From assembly GCA_016303095.1 (NCBI GenBank), contig JAEDMH010000056.1, positions 1-13,947 of the forward strand: a DNA stretch of 13,947 bases, read 5' to 3'. Below are positions 7,025-13,631 of the stretch, one piece after another. Position numbers and translations under genes: made by a program. The notes beneath the pieces are model-generated. The model was not told the DNA's origin, made no database searches, and worked only from the letters and a program-made list of their open reading frames with translations. Positions within the stretch are counted from its first letter, which is position 1; the number at the start of each line of letters is the position of its first letter. The DNA is from Lentisphaeria bacterium. GTDB taxonomy: Bacteria; Verrucomicrobiota; Lentisphaeria; Oligosphaerales; Oligosphaeraceae.

Positions 7025-8710
7025 TCACTGGAAGCGAAGCTCGAACTTCTGGGGCATCCGGAGGATGGAATCCTTTCCCTGGCTTTCGGGATCGGCCCCG
7101 GGCAGGTAGTTCAGATTGTAGTGGAGGCCCCGGGATTCCCGGCGGGCGGAGGCGGCGTCGATGATCATCTCCGCCACGCTGGCCAGATTCCGCAGCTCGA
7201 TGAGATCCGGCGTCAGAAGGAAATTCCAGTAGTATTTCTCGATCTCCTTGCGAATCATGCGGATCCGGTTCTTGGCCCGCTCCAGGCGCTTGTTGCTTCG
7301 CACAATGCCCACGTAGTCCCACATCAGACGGCGAATCTCGTCCCAGTTATGGGTGATGACGATCTGTTCGTCGGAATCCACGGCATTGCCGGATTCCCAG
7401 TCGGGAATCATCTCCGGGGTGATGCCGCAATGGGGCTCCCCCTCCTGGGCGCTGGCGTGTTTCACGGCGAAATTAGCCACCACCACCGCTTCCAGCAGGG
7501 AGTTGGAGGCCAGGCGGTTCGCCCCGTGAAGCCCCGTGCATCCGCACTCTCCAATGGCGTAGAGATTTTTCACGGAGGTCACGCCATTCACGTCCGTGCG
7601 GACTCCTCCGCAGCAGTAGTGGGCGGCGGGCACCACGGGGATCAGGTCGGTGGCCATGTTGATGCCGAATTTCAGGCAGCGGGCGAAGATGTTGGGGAAG
7701 CGGGCCCGGAGGAACTCCTCGGACTTGTGACGGATATCCAGCCAGGCGCACTCCTCTCCCGTGCGCTTCAGCTCGTTGTCAATGGCCCGGGCCACAATGT
7801 CCCGGGGCGCCAGGGATCCCAGCTTGTGATAGTTTTCCATGAAGGTCACGTATTCGTTCCCCTTCCGGATCTTCAAGATGGCTCCTTCTCCCCGCACCGC
7901 CTCGGAGATCAGGAAAGATTTGGCATGGGGATGGAAGAGAATGGTGGGATGGAACTGATAGAACTCCATGTTGGAGATCTCCGCTCCCGCCCGGTAGGCC
8001 ATGGCCACCCCGTCTCCGCAGGCCACATCGGGGTTGCAGGTGCACAGATAGACCTTGCCGGCTCCCCCCGTGGCCAGGAAGGTCTTTTTGGCCACCACCG
8101 TGTGGATTTCCCGGGTGGCGGTGTCCATCACGTAGGCCCCCAGACACACATTGTCTCCCTGCCAGTCAATGTGGCGGGTGGAGATGAGATCCACAGCCAG
8201 ATGGTTCTCCAAGAGGGTCACATTGGGATTTTCCCGGCACCGGGCGATGAGGACATCGGAGACCTCCACTCCCGTGATGTCCCCGGCATGAAGGATGCGC
8301 CGGGCGGAATGGCCCCCTTCCCGCCCCAAATGGAACTCGTTGCCCTGGGCGGGGGGGACATCCGGCGTCACTTCTTTCTGCAAGGTGAAATGGCACCCCA
8401 GCTCCTGAAGGTTGCGCACCCGCTCCGGCCCCGCCTTCACAATGGCCCGCACCACATCCGGCTTGCACAATCCCGCCCCCGCCACCAGGGTGTCCTGAAC
8501 ATGGGCCTCAAAGGCCGCCTCGTCCCCGGACATGACACAGGCAATGCCTCCCTGGGCATACCGGGTGTTGCAATCCTCGGCCTTGGCCTTGGTCACCACC
8601 AGCACCTTCCCGTGCTTTGCCGCCTCCAAGGCGGCGGTCAGGCCGGCCAGCCCTGATCCAATCACGAGAGAATCCGTAAAGATGCGCTTTTGGGAATGGT
8701 TGGACATCAT
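7025..8710 (-). CDS. nadB: L-aspartate oxidase (NAD biosynthesis)
   Basis: NadB oxidises L-aspartate to iminoaspartate, which NadA condenses with dihydroxyacetone phosphate to quinolinate for NAD+. With this start the protein has 561 residues (E. coli 540). The FAD Rossmann motif is VIGSGLAGL (16-24), followed by NTRYAQGGIA (48-57). GREGGHSARRIL (129-140) includes the substrate glutamate E131. FLATGGAGKVY (211-221), MEFYQFHPT (248-256), LAPRDIVARAID (300-311, catalytic Arg303), PAAHYCCGGV (361-370) and the C-terminal FAD-binding GANRLASNSLLEA (396-408) are all present. The frame stays open upstream to an ATG at 8857, but that extension looks non-native. GGAG lies 7 bases before the ATG at 8708-8710, so I chose it; ATGs at 8707 and 8716 are alternatives. 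No nadA or nadC is in the window. Confidence 0.95.
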   Translation of the reverse strand: MMSNHSQKRIFTDSLVIGSGLAGLTAALEAAKHGKVLVVTKAKAEDCNTRYAQGGIACVMSGDEAAFEAHVQDTLVAGAGLCKPDVVRAIVKAGPERVRNLQELGCHFTLQKEVTPDVPPAQGNEFHLGREGGHSARRILHAGDITGVEVSDVLIARCRENPNVTLLENHLAVDLISTRHIDWQGDNVCLGAYVMDTATREIHTVVAKKTFLATGGAGKVYLCTCNPDVACGDGVAMAYRAGAEISNMEFYQFHPTILFHPHAKSFLISEAVRGEGAILKIRKGNEYVTFMENYHKLGSLAPRDIVARAIDNELKRTGEECAWLDIRHKSEEFLRARFPNIFARCLKFGINMATDLIPVVPAAHYCCGGVRTDVNGVTSVKNLYAIGECGCTGLHGANRLASNSLLEAVVVANFAVKHASAQEGEPHCGITPEMIPDWESGNAVDSDEQIVITHNWDEIRRLMWDYVGIVRSNKRLERAKNRIRMIRKEIEKYYWNFLLTPDLIELRNLASVAEMIIDAASARRESRGLHYNLNYLPGADPESQGKDSILRMPQKFELRFQ

Positions 8711-8871
8711 AAGCATTCTCCGCGGGGCGATACAAAAAAGGAGAACCAAATGGAATCTGGACTCCCCAGGTTCCGCAAGGAGGCCCCGCAAGAAAGTGCT
8801 TAATGTAAACCAGGTTTTTCCTTGCGTGCCAACCTCCCGTTCCACGCCCTTCGGCACAGCAGGGATTAAGA

Positions 8872-8908
8872 AAGTTATAACTTATTCATTATCAGCAAGT
8901 TAGATAAC
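8872..8908 (-). promoter_or_regulatory. AT-rich dyad pair upstream of nadB, candidate operator/promoter region
   Basis: In the 251-base gap between the flavodoxin gene and nadB, an AT-rich island stands out from GC-rich surroundings. It has a perfect 12-bp palindrome AAGTTATAACTT at 8872-8883 and a related AAGTTAGATAAC at 8897-8908. On the minus strand these read GTTATCTAACTT and AAGTTATAACTT, centred about 25 bases apart. They lie about 165-200 bases before the nadB start, which leaves room for a long leader. I could not assign convincing -35/-10 boxes, nor a regulator (NadR, NiaR and NrtR sites are not recognisable). The rest of the leader (8711-8870) shows no riboswitch I can name. Confidence 0.3.
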
Positions 8909-8912
8909 ACAT

Positions 8913-8948
8913 CCCCCTCTCTTGTCCCAAGGGGAAAGCGAGAGGGGG
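8913..8948 (-). terminator. GC-rich hairpin after the flavodoxin gene, likely operon end
   Basis: CCCCCTCTC at 8913-8921 pairs perfectly with GAGAGGGGG at 8940-8948, a 9-bp stem around an 18-base loop. It lies 13 bases past the stop of the last gene of the merR operon. On the minus strand the stem is followed by ATGTGTTATC and not by a clean U-tract, so the termination strength is uncertain. Confidence 0.4.
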
Positions 8949-8961
8949 GGGAGAGGGGGGC

Positions 8962-9507
8962 TTAGCAGTGTAGGCCGGCCTGGTAGGCTTCCTGGAAGAC
9001 GGGGAGATTGCGCACCTCCCCCTTTTCATAGGCGCCGGTGCCGTAGAGCACTCCCTTTTCCACAGAGCCCTCCATGCAGTCCCGCATGAATCCCCGGAGT
9101 CCCTCCAGGGTGGCGGACATGTTATCCCGGCTTTCATCGGCGGCGGTGACCACCAGCCAGAATTCCGTGCCCCGGAAGCGTCCGAAGTCCGCCCATCGGG
9201 AGACCGTGCGGTCAATGAGGGCCTTGAGCTGGGCGTCCATGGAGTAGAAATAGACGGGGGTGGCCAGGACGATGACGTCGGCGGAGAGCATTTTCTCCAC
9301 CAGTTCGTTGGCGTCGTCCTCCTGGACGCAGCGTCCCAGGGTTCGGCAGGCATAGCAGGCGGTGCAGAATCCCACCTTCTTTTCGGCGAGGCGGACTTTT
9401 TCCACCTGGTGTCCGGCCTCCTGGGCGCCCCGGAGGAACTGGTCGCAGAGCAAATCGGAATTGCCCCCCTTTCTGGGGGAGGCGGAGAGAATGAGGACGT
9501 GTTTCAT
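8962..9507 (-). CDS. Flavodoxin-like NAD(P)H-dependent FMN reductase with iron-sulfur-flavoprotein-type Cys motif
   Basis: This 181-residue protein has a flavodoxin fold. The FMN phosphate loop is SASPRKGGNSD (8-18), and ATPVYFYSMDAQLKALIDR (roughly residues 81-99) is the flavin-side segment typical of the NADPH-dependent FMN reductase family. Between them is C48-x2-C51-x2-C54-x5-C60 followed by QEDD. This spacing matches the compact motif described for iron-sulfur flavoproteins (Isf), which hold a 4Fe-4S cluster next to FMN. Many relatives keep only some of these cysteines. It is the last gene of the merR operon, 66 bases after the permease, with no clear Shine-Dalgarno. A cytoplasmic electron-transfer or reductase role is probable; the electron partner is unknown. 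It could equally be a plain quinone or nitro reductase. Confidence 0.82.
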   Translation of the reverse strand: MKHVLILSASPRKGGNSDLLCDQFLRGAQEAGHQVEKVRLAEKKVGFCTACYACRTLGRCVQEDDANELVEKMLSADVIVLATPVYFYSMDAQLKALIDRTVSRWADFGRFRGTEFWLVVTAADESRDNMSATLEGLRGFMRDCMEGSVEKGVLYGTGAYEKGEVRNLPVFQEAYQAGLHC

Positions 9508-9573
9508 GGTTGCGGTGTCAGGGTTGGAGGAGTGTTTTCTGTTTCGTGCAAGGCGTGGCGTGCGTCCCCCGTT

Positions 9574-10500
9574 TTAGGAGAAGGGGAGAAGATTCACCAC
9601 CCATCCCAGGAGCAGAGAGAAGAGAAGGAAGGAGAGAAAGTACAGGGCGAAATGCTTCGCCCCCAGGACGATCTTCAGGGCGCCCAGATTGGTGATTTTG
9701 GTGGCGGGGCCGGTGATCATGAAGGCGACAGCCGCCCCGGGACTCATGCCCTCCGCCAATCCTTGGAGAATCAGGGGGATGGTGCCTCCCCCGCAGACAT
9801 ACAAGGGCACGCCCATGGCCGACGCCATCAACACCCCAAACCCTCCATTCCCTTTTCCCAGAAAGCGCCCCACGCTCTCCGGGGGAACGTAGCGCTGGAA
9901 GAGGGCGGAAAGCAGGACGCCCAGGAAAAACCAGGGGCCCGTGGCCCGGAGATTGCGTCCCAGATTGAAGAGGAGCCGTTTGGGCCAGGCGGTCGCCACA
10001 TCCCGGTTGGCGGGAGGAGCGAATCCCTGGAAGGAGAAGAAGGACTTTCCCCGGGCGGTGTAGAAGAAACGGACGAGGAGGCCGGCAAGCACGCCCCAGA
10101 GGAAGGTGGCGACGACGCGGGTCGCCAGGAGGAAGCCGCCCAAGGCGCTGCTGTAGAGGAGGAGCTGGGGATTCAGGAGGATGCTGCTGACCATGAAGGC
10201 GGCCAGGAAGTCCTCCTGGAGCCCTTTGCGGGAGAAGGCGGCGCAGAGGGGGATGGTGCCATACAGGCAGAGGGGAGAGGCGATGCCCAGAAGGCTGGCC
10301 ACGGGAATGCCCAGCCACCGGGGAAAGCGCTCTCCCGCTTTTTCGGCGGTCCCATGGACCCATTCCTTGGCGAAGACGGACACCAGGGAGCCCAGCACCA
10401 TGCCCAGCACCCAGTAGCCGAAGATCTGGCGCAGCTGGATGTCGAAGTAGGCCCAGAGGTAGACTGTCTCTCTCTGGAGGATGGCCAGGAGGGTGTGCAT
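9574..10500 (-). CDS. Permease of the UPF0718/DUF318 (ArsP-like) family
   Basis: This is a 308-residue multi-pass membrane protein with eight or so hydrophobic segments (about 26-44, 62-88, 98-118, 122-147, 188-203, 219-245, 254-275, 283-305). It shows the family's internal duplication: PLCLYGTIPL (76-85) in the first half and VPLYVCGGGTIPLI (231-244) in the second. MITGPATKITNL (261-272) is another conserved stretch. Relatives include ArsP, which exports trivalent organoarsenicals, and putative copper/zinc exporters, so metal or metalloid efflux is plausible but unproven. C78, C86 and C236 lie in or beside the two core motifs and could be ligands. Its ATG follows the DUF362 stop codon with no gap, implying translational coupling. 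A GGTGGAA stretch lies 9 bases upstream. Confidence 0.87.
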   Translation of the reverse strand: MHTLLAILQRETVYLWAYFDIQLRQIFGYWVLGMVLGSLVSVFAKEWVHGTAEKAGERFPRWLGIPVASLLGIASPLCLYGTIPLCAAFSRKGLQEDFLAAFMVSSILLNPQLLLYSSALGGFLLATRVVATFLWGVLAGLLVRFFYTARGKSFFSFQGFAPPANRDVATAWPKRLLFNLGRNLRATGPWFFLGVLLSALFQRYVPPESVGRFLGKGNGGFGVLMASAMGVPLYVCGGGTIPLILQGLAEGMSPGAAVAFMITGPATKITNLGALKIVLGAKHFALYFLSFLLFSLLLGWVVNLLPFS

Positions 10501-11496
10501 CTAGGGGAGTTCCACCAGGCGGTAGGCACGGCTGCCCAGCTGAATCTCGGCGGCGTAGTCCAAGGTATGGAGACCCTGGCGGGATTCGATGCGTTCGATG
10601 AGGGAGCCGGCGTCCTTCGCCTGGTAGACCATGTCAATGCTGGCCTGGTCGATGGCCAGGGGATCCAGGGAGGCCATCATGCCGATGTCATGCATGTCCG
10701 GGGCGGCGGCGTGGCCGTTGCAGTCGCAATCCACGCTCAAGGCGTTCAGCACATTGATGAAGGCGATGTTCCGTCCCCCCTCCATGGCGAGACAGACTCC
10801 CTTGGCCGCCTCTCCCATGGCCTCCAGGAAGGCCAGCTGTTCTCCCCGGAAGGAGCCGGAAGTGCGCAGCCCGCCGGAATGGATGTAGATCTTTCCGCTT
10901 TCCTTGGCGGAGGTGCCGCTGCCGAAGCCAATGGAGAGATTTTTGATGGCTCCTCCGAAGCCCGCCATGGCATGGCCCTTGAAATGGGAGATCACCAAGT
11001 AGGATTGATAGTCCTTGAAGTGGAGTCCCACATAGTCTCCCTTCACCAGGCGCTTGGCGCCGGGCACGGGGATGGGGTAGGAGCCCTCCTCGTCCAGGAG
11101 ATCAAAGGGGGCGATCTCCAGAAATCCATGGTCCTTCACCACCTGCTTGTGCATGGCGTTGGTGGCCCGGCTCCCCCCATAGGCGGTGTTGCATTCCACA
11201 ATGGTGCCCTTCACCGCCTGGACCGTGTCCTTCAGAAGCGCGGGCTGGAGATAGTGGGAGGCGGGGGGCTCCCCGGTGCTGATCTTCACGCCGGTCTTGC
11301 CCTGGGGCGTCCAGTTCAGCGCCCGGAAGAGCTTGAGCATTCCCTGGGAAGAGATGTCCCGGGTGAAGTAGACCACGGGAGCGCTCTCCTCCTGGGTTTC
11401 ATGGCTCTGGTATGTGGCTGCCCCAGGATTTTCCTTGGCGAGGACGCAGAAGAGCGACAGCATTCCCGCCAGCAGCATCCAAAGTTTCATTTTCAT
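10501..11496 (-). CDS. Exported DUF362 domain protein
   Basis: The protein has 331 residues from the chosen ATG at 11494-11496, which has GGAGG at 11505-11509 eight bases upstream. The frame is open further upstream but those codons overlap the preceding gene remnant. Residues 1-20 form a Sec-type signal peptide (MKMK then a hydrophobic core), without a good lipobox. The DUF362 core includes VKISTGEPPASHYLQPAL (70-87), GTIVECNTAYGGSRAT (97-112), HFKGHAMAGFGGAIKN (171-186), SVDCDCNGHAAAPDMHDIG (254-272) and ASLDPLAIDQASIDMV (275-290). It closely resembles, from memory, DUF362 proteins of Bacteroidota. The biochemical role of this family is not established; the cysteine pair C257/C259 could bind metal or a cluster. 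It would act outside the cytoplasm, next to the permease encoded immediately downstream. Confidence 0.88.
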   Translation of the reverse strand: MKMKLWMLLAGMLSLFCVLAKENPGAATYQSHETQEESAPVVYFTRDISSQGMLKLFRALNWTPQGKTGVKISTGEPPASHYLQPALLKDTVQAVKGTIVECNTAYGGSRATNAMHKQVVKDHGFLEIAPFDLLDEEGSYPIPVPGAKRLVKGDYVGLHFKDYQSYLVISHFKGHAMAGFGGAIKNLSIGFGSGTSAKESGKIYIHSGGLRTSGSFRGEQLAFLEAMGEAAKGVCLAMEGGRNIAFINVLNALSVDCDCNGHAAAPDMHDIGMMASLDPLAIDQASIDMVYQAKDAGSLIERIESRQGLHTLDYAAEIQLGSRAYRLVELP

Positions 11497-11512
11497 GTGG
11501 TTTTCCTCCATT

Positions 11513-11728
11513 TTAGGGATTTTCATGGGCAGCGGTCTTTTCTTCCCGGATGGCCTGGACATAGGCCGCCTCGTCCACCGCTTCAAGCCATTCCGTGCGT
11601 CAACCTCGGGCCGTAGCCGCGCCGATGCACACCAACGCCTTCTCCTTGGGAGAAAGGACTTCCCCGGCCAAGGGCGCCGCCAACGAGACGCTTGCCAAGG
11701 CCAAACTTGCGAACAGAGCACCCTTCAT
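11513..11728 (-). pseudogene. Broken exported carboxymuconolactone-decarboxylase-like gene with in-frame TGA
   Basis: A strong AAGGAGG (11733-11739) precedes an ATG that overlaps the merR stop as ATGA. It opens a signal peptide and then LSPKEKALVCIGAATARG, which resembles the first helix of carboxymuconolactone decarboxylase (CMD)/AhpD-like proteins. After 42 residues a TGA (11600-11602) stops the frame. The same frame then continues RTEWLEAVDEAAY... for 28 codons to a TAA at 11513-11515. CMD proteins are usually over 100 residues and these 71 codons lack the central domain, so the simplest reading is a gene reduced by internal deletion. In AhpD-like proteins the position after this helix is often the first redox Cys, so a Sec codon is conceivable. 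However, the second Cys is absent and I see no convincing SECIS stem. A genuine 42-residue exported peptide is a third option. Confidence 0.5.
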
Positions 11729-12219
11729 GGTTCCTCCTTGTGGTTTCCGCCTAGTTCTCCGGGGGGGAGAATGCCCGGCTCCTGGGAAACGGCGGCGGGA
11801 TTGCACCGATCCGCCCGCCCATGGGCCATCAATTCCTCGTAATACTTCCGCTTGAACTCCAAAATCTCCATCTGCTGACGCAGGACCGCCAACTGGGCCT
11901 TCAGCTTCCGCCCTTGCTCCACAATGAGCGCCGCCCGCTGAGGAATGGTGGCATCTCCTTCCTGACACATCCGAATGTACCGACGCACCTCGGATACCGG
12001 CAACCCCGTGGACCGCAAACAGTGCACCAGCTTCAACCAGCCCAGGTTGTAGTCGGAAAAGAGACGGATGTTCCCCGAAGACCGATGCACCCCCGGAATC
12101 AACCCCGCATTGTCATAATACCGCACCGCATAGGGGGAAAGCCCCATCTTCTCCGCCAATTCCTTGACGGTGTACCGAGGCGTCCGGTCCGTTAGACTCG
12201 CCAATGATGTCTTCAGCAT
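11725..12219 (-). CDS. MerR-family transcriptional regulator (AdhR/NmlR-like)
   Basis: This 164-residue protein has a MerR winged helix at 16-84: YTVKELAEKMGLSPYAVRYY (16-35, recognition helix and conserved RYY), GLIPGVHRSSGNIRLFS (wing) and the LKLVHCLRSTGLPVSEVRRYI segment. A dimerising coiled coil follows at about 93-130. Cys67 in HCLRSTG sits where aldehyde- and electrophile-sensing AdhR/NmlR-type regulators keep a functional cysteine; this is a family comparison from memory. Residues after 135 form a polar tail without a recognisable ligand domain. It is the first gene of the operon with the CMD remnant (ATGA overlap), DUF362, permease and flavodoxin genes, and a MerR-type promoter lies 42-71 bases upstream. 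It therefore probably controls its own operon in response to electrophile or oxidative stress. Confidence 0.92.
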   Translation of the reverse strand: MLKTSLASLTDRTPRYTVKELAEKMGLSPYAVRYYDNAGLIPGVHRSSGNIRLFSDYNLGWLKLVHCLRSTGLPVSEVRRYIRMCQEGDATIPQRAALIVEQGRKLKAQLAVLRQQMEILEFKRKYYEELMAHGRADRCNPAAVSQEPGILPPGELGGNHKEEP

Positions 12220-12260
12220 TATCTCGCTTCTTGTCCTATGAAACTCCGGGAATCTTTCAT

Positions 12261-12290
12261 ACGTTACCCATTAGAGTTACTGTAAGTCAA
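12261..12290 (-). promoter_or_regulatory. MerR-type promoter with dyad in a long spacer, for the merR operon
   Basis: On the minus strand TTGACT (12285-12290) is followed 18 bases later by TAACGT (12261-12266), a good -35 and a poor -10. The spacer begins with TTACAGT-A-ACTCTAA (12271-12285), an imperfect inverted repeat with 6 of 7 arm bases matching. MerR-family activators bind such dyads between boxes spaced 18-20 bp and untwist the DNA; AdhR/NmlR-like sites often contain arms of the AGAGT/ACTCT kind. The -10 box lies about 42 bases before the merR start. It is probably autoregulated. Confidence 0.6.
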
Positions 12291-12296
12291 ATGATC

Positions 12297-12349
12297 CGGA
12301 AAAATTTTTCCGTCCTTCCGGAATGAGGGGAAGGCTTCCTGGGGAAGCC
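12297..12349. other. Palindrome and hairpin in the merR-trmO divergent region
   Basis: A perfect 16-bp palindrome, CGGAAAAATTTTTCCG, spans 12297-12312 directly upstream of the merR -35 box. A second dyad, GGCTTCC-TGG-GGAAGCC, spans 12333-12349 (7-bp stem, 3-base loop). The first could be an additional operator or an UP-like A/T tract; the second has no T-run and is not a convincing terminator. The remaining sequence to the trmO start (12350-12510) holds a run of nine or so G residues near 12361 and no recognisable promoter boxes. Confidence 0.45.
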
Positions 12350-12510
12350 GGGAGGCCACGGGGGGGGGAGATTCCGCGGGCGCGGCCTGGGGGATTCTGT
12401 TGGCCTGTGGCAGGAAACGGGCCTTATAGTAATTCCCGCTCCTCATCTTTCCCCCTTCTGATCTCTCCGGAGGAAATCTCCCAGACCCAACGGGTCAACC
12501 TCTGCCGATC

Positions 12511-13341
12511 ATGCCCCCACAAGACCCCCTAGCCCCCGTCTCCCTCACCCCCATCGGAGTCTTCCACTGCCACGCCCGCTATCCCTACGACGTGCCCCGC
12601 CAGGGAGTCCTGGCCCAGGATAATCTGGGATGGCTGGAACTGGCCCCAGGACACCATTTCCCTATGGCGCTGGAGGGACTGCAGGGCTTCTCCCGCCTCT
12701 GGCTCCTCTTCCTCTTCCACCAAAACGGAGGCCGCTGGCATCCCAAGGTCCAGCCCCCGCGACACACCCGGCAAAAGGTGGGGGTCTTCGCCACCCGCTC
12801 CCCCTACCGCCCCAACCCCCTGGGACTCTCCTGCGTGGAACTCCTGGACATCCAAGATCATACCCTCCTCCTCCGGGGACATGATCTCCTGGACGGCACC
12901 CCCGTCCTGGACATAAAGCCCTATCTCCCCTATGCCGACGCCTTCCCCCAGGCCACCCAGGGATGGACCGGGGAACAAACCCTCCCAGAATACACCGTGG
13001 CCCTCTCTCCCTCCCTGGAGGAAAAACTCCTCTGGCTGGAATCCCATGGACTGGCCTGCCTCCGACAATTCCTACGGGAACAGCTGGGAGAGGCCCCCGA
13101 CGACCCCAAGAGACATCGGCTGCAACGCACCCCCCAGGGCGCCTGGGCTCTGGCCTACCGCACCTGGAGAATCCCCTTCCACATCCAAGAGGACAAACAA
13201 CAGGTCCTGGCCCTGGATCTCCTTTCCGCCTACTCCCCGGAAGAACTGCTCCCCAACACCCCTGATCCCTACGGCGACAAGGATCTCCATCGCGCCTTCC
13301 TCCTACAGTTCCCCCCGGCAGGGGGAGATTCTAGGGGCTAG
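12511..13341 (+). CDS. trmO: tRNA (N6-threonylcarbamoyladenosine-37) methyltransferase TrmO (TsaA/YaeB family)
   Basis: TrmO uses S-adenosylmethionine to methylate t6A37 to m6t6A37 in ANN-decoding tRNAs such as tRNA-Thr. The protein has 276 residues (E. coli about 235). The family beta-barrel begins at TPIGVFHCH (13-21). GLQGFSRLWLLFLFH (56-70), GVFATRSPYRPNPLGLS (91-107) and the signature DLLDGTPVLDIKPYLPYAD (125-143) are intact. The C-terminal part ends with AYRTWRIPFHI (215-225) and a DPYGDKDLHRAF segment (252-263) typical of the family. No Shine-Dalgarno is visible before the ATG, and no other in-frame start looks better. It is the only plus-strand gene, diverging from the merR operon. 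Its TAG stop is part of a CTAG in the adjoining repeat cluster. Confidence 0.93.
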   Translation: MPPQDPLAPVSLTPIGVFHCHARYPYDVPRQGVLAQDNLGWLELAPGHHFPMALEGLQGFSRLWLLFLFHQNGGRWHPKVQPPRHTRQKVGVFATRSPYRPNPLGLSCVELLDIQDHTLLLRGHDLLDGTPVLDIKPYLPYADAFPQATQGWTGEQTLPEYTVALSPSLEEKLLWLESHGLACLRQFLREQLGEAPDDPKRHRLQRTPQGAWALAYRTWRIPFHIQEDKQQVLALDLLSAYSPEELLPNTPDPYGDKDLHRAFLLQFPPAGGDSRG

Positions 13342-13362
13342 ATCCTCTAGAGGTTCTAGAGG
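13331..13362. repeat. Short CTAG/TCTAGA cluster at the trmO 3' end
   Basis: Four CTAG tetranucleotides occur within about 30 bases, including the trmO stop itself (13338-13341) and a perfect CCTCTAGAGG palindrome (13344-13353), followed by TTCTAGAGG. The unit resembles the larger terminal array at 13831-13940. Confidence 0.6.
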
Positions 13363-13631
13363 CGCCGGGGGTTGCCTCCCCCAAATAGACCAGTAGCGGG
13401 GGCGTTCCCGGGCAGGCATGGCCGCCCAGGGAAGTGGGTGCCGGGGGAAGCCAGGGGGGGGGGAGAGGGTGCCCGGAAGGGCATTTTCTCCCCCGAGCGC
13501 CCCCCGGGAACCACAAGGCCGGCGGGCACCGTCGGCCGAAACGCCCCCCATCCCGCCTAAAGCCCTCCGTGTGTTCTGTGTGCCCGGCTTGCCGGGCCTT
13601 CCGTGGCTTCCGTGTTTTCCCTCCCTGGTCT
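13363..13631. other. Noncoding GC-rich spacer with hairpins, no supported gene
   Basis: I see no gene here. GGGGG-TTGCCT-CCCCC at 13367-13382 may act as a weak trmO terminator but lacks a T-tract. GCCCGGCTTGCCGGGC at 13582-13597 is a perfect tight hairpin. Around it the minus strand carries imperfect 9-base units of the type CCACGGAAG (AACACGGAA, GCCACGGAA; 13601-13619) and a CACACGGA variant on the other side. Open frames cross the stretch in several phases, as expected in stop-poor GC-rich DNA, and their translations are low-complexity Pro/Arg/Gly. Confidence 0.5.

Noticed and set aside
7121..8656. A plus-strand open frame of 511 codons antisense to nadB
   Set aside because: Same codon-bias effect; nadB on the other strand carries every expected motif.
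8711..8857. A 49-residue N-terminal extension of NadB
   Set aside because: The extension has no homology to NadB that I know, whereas GGAG is correctly placed before the ATG at 8710 and the resulting length fits the family.
9409..11616. A plus-strand open frame of 735 codons antisense to the flavodoxin, permease and DUF362 genes
   Set aside because: It crosses three well-supported minus-strand genes and their junctions, and its translation has no recognisable domain.
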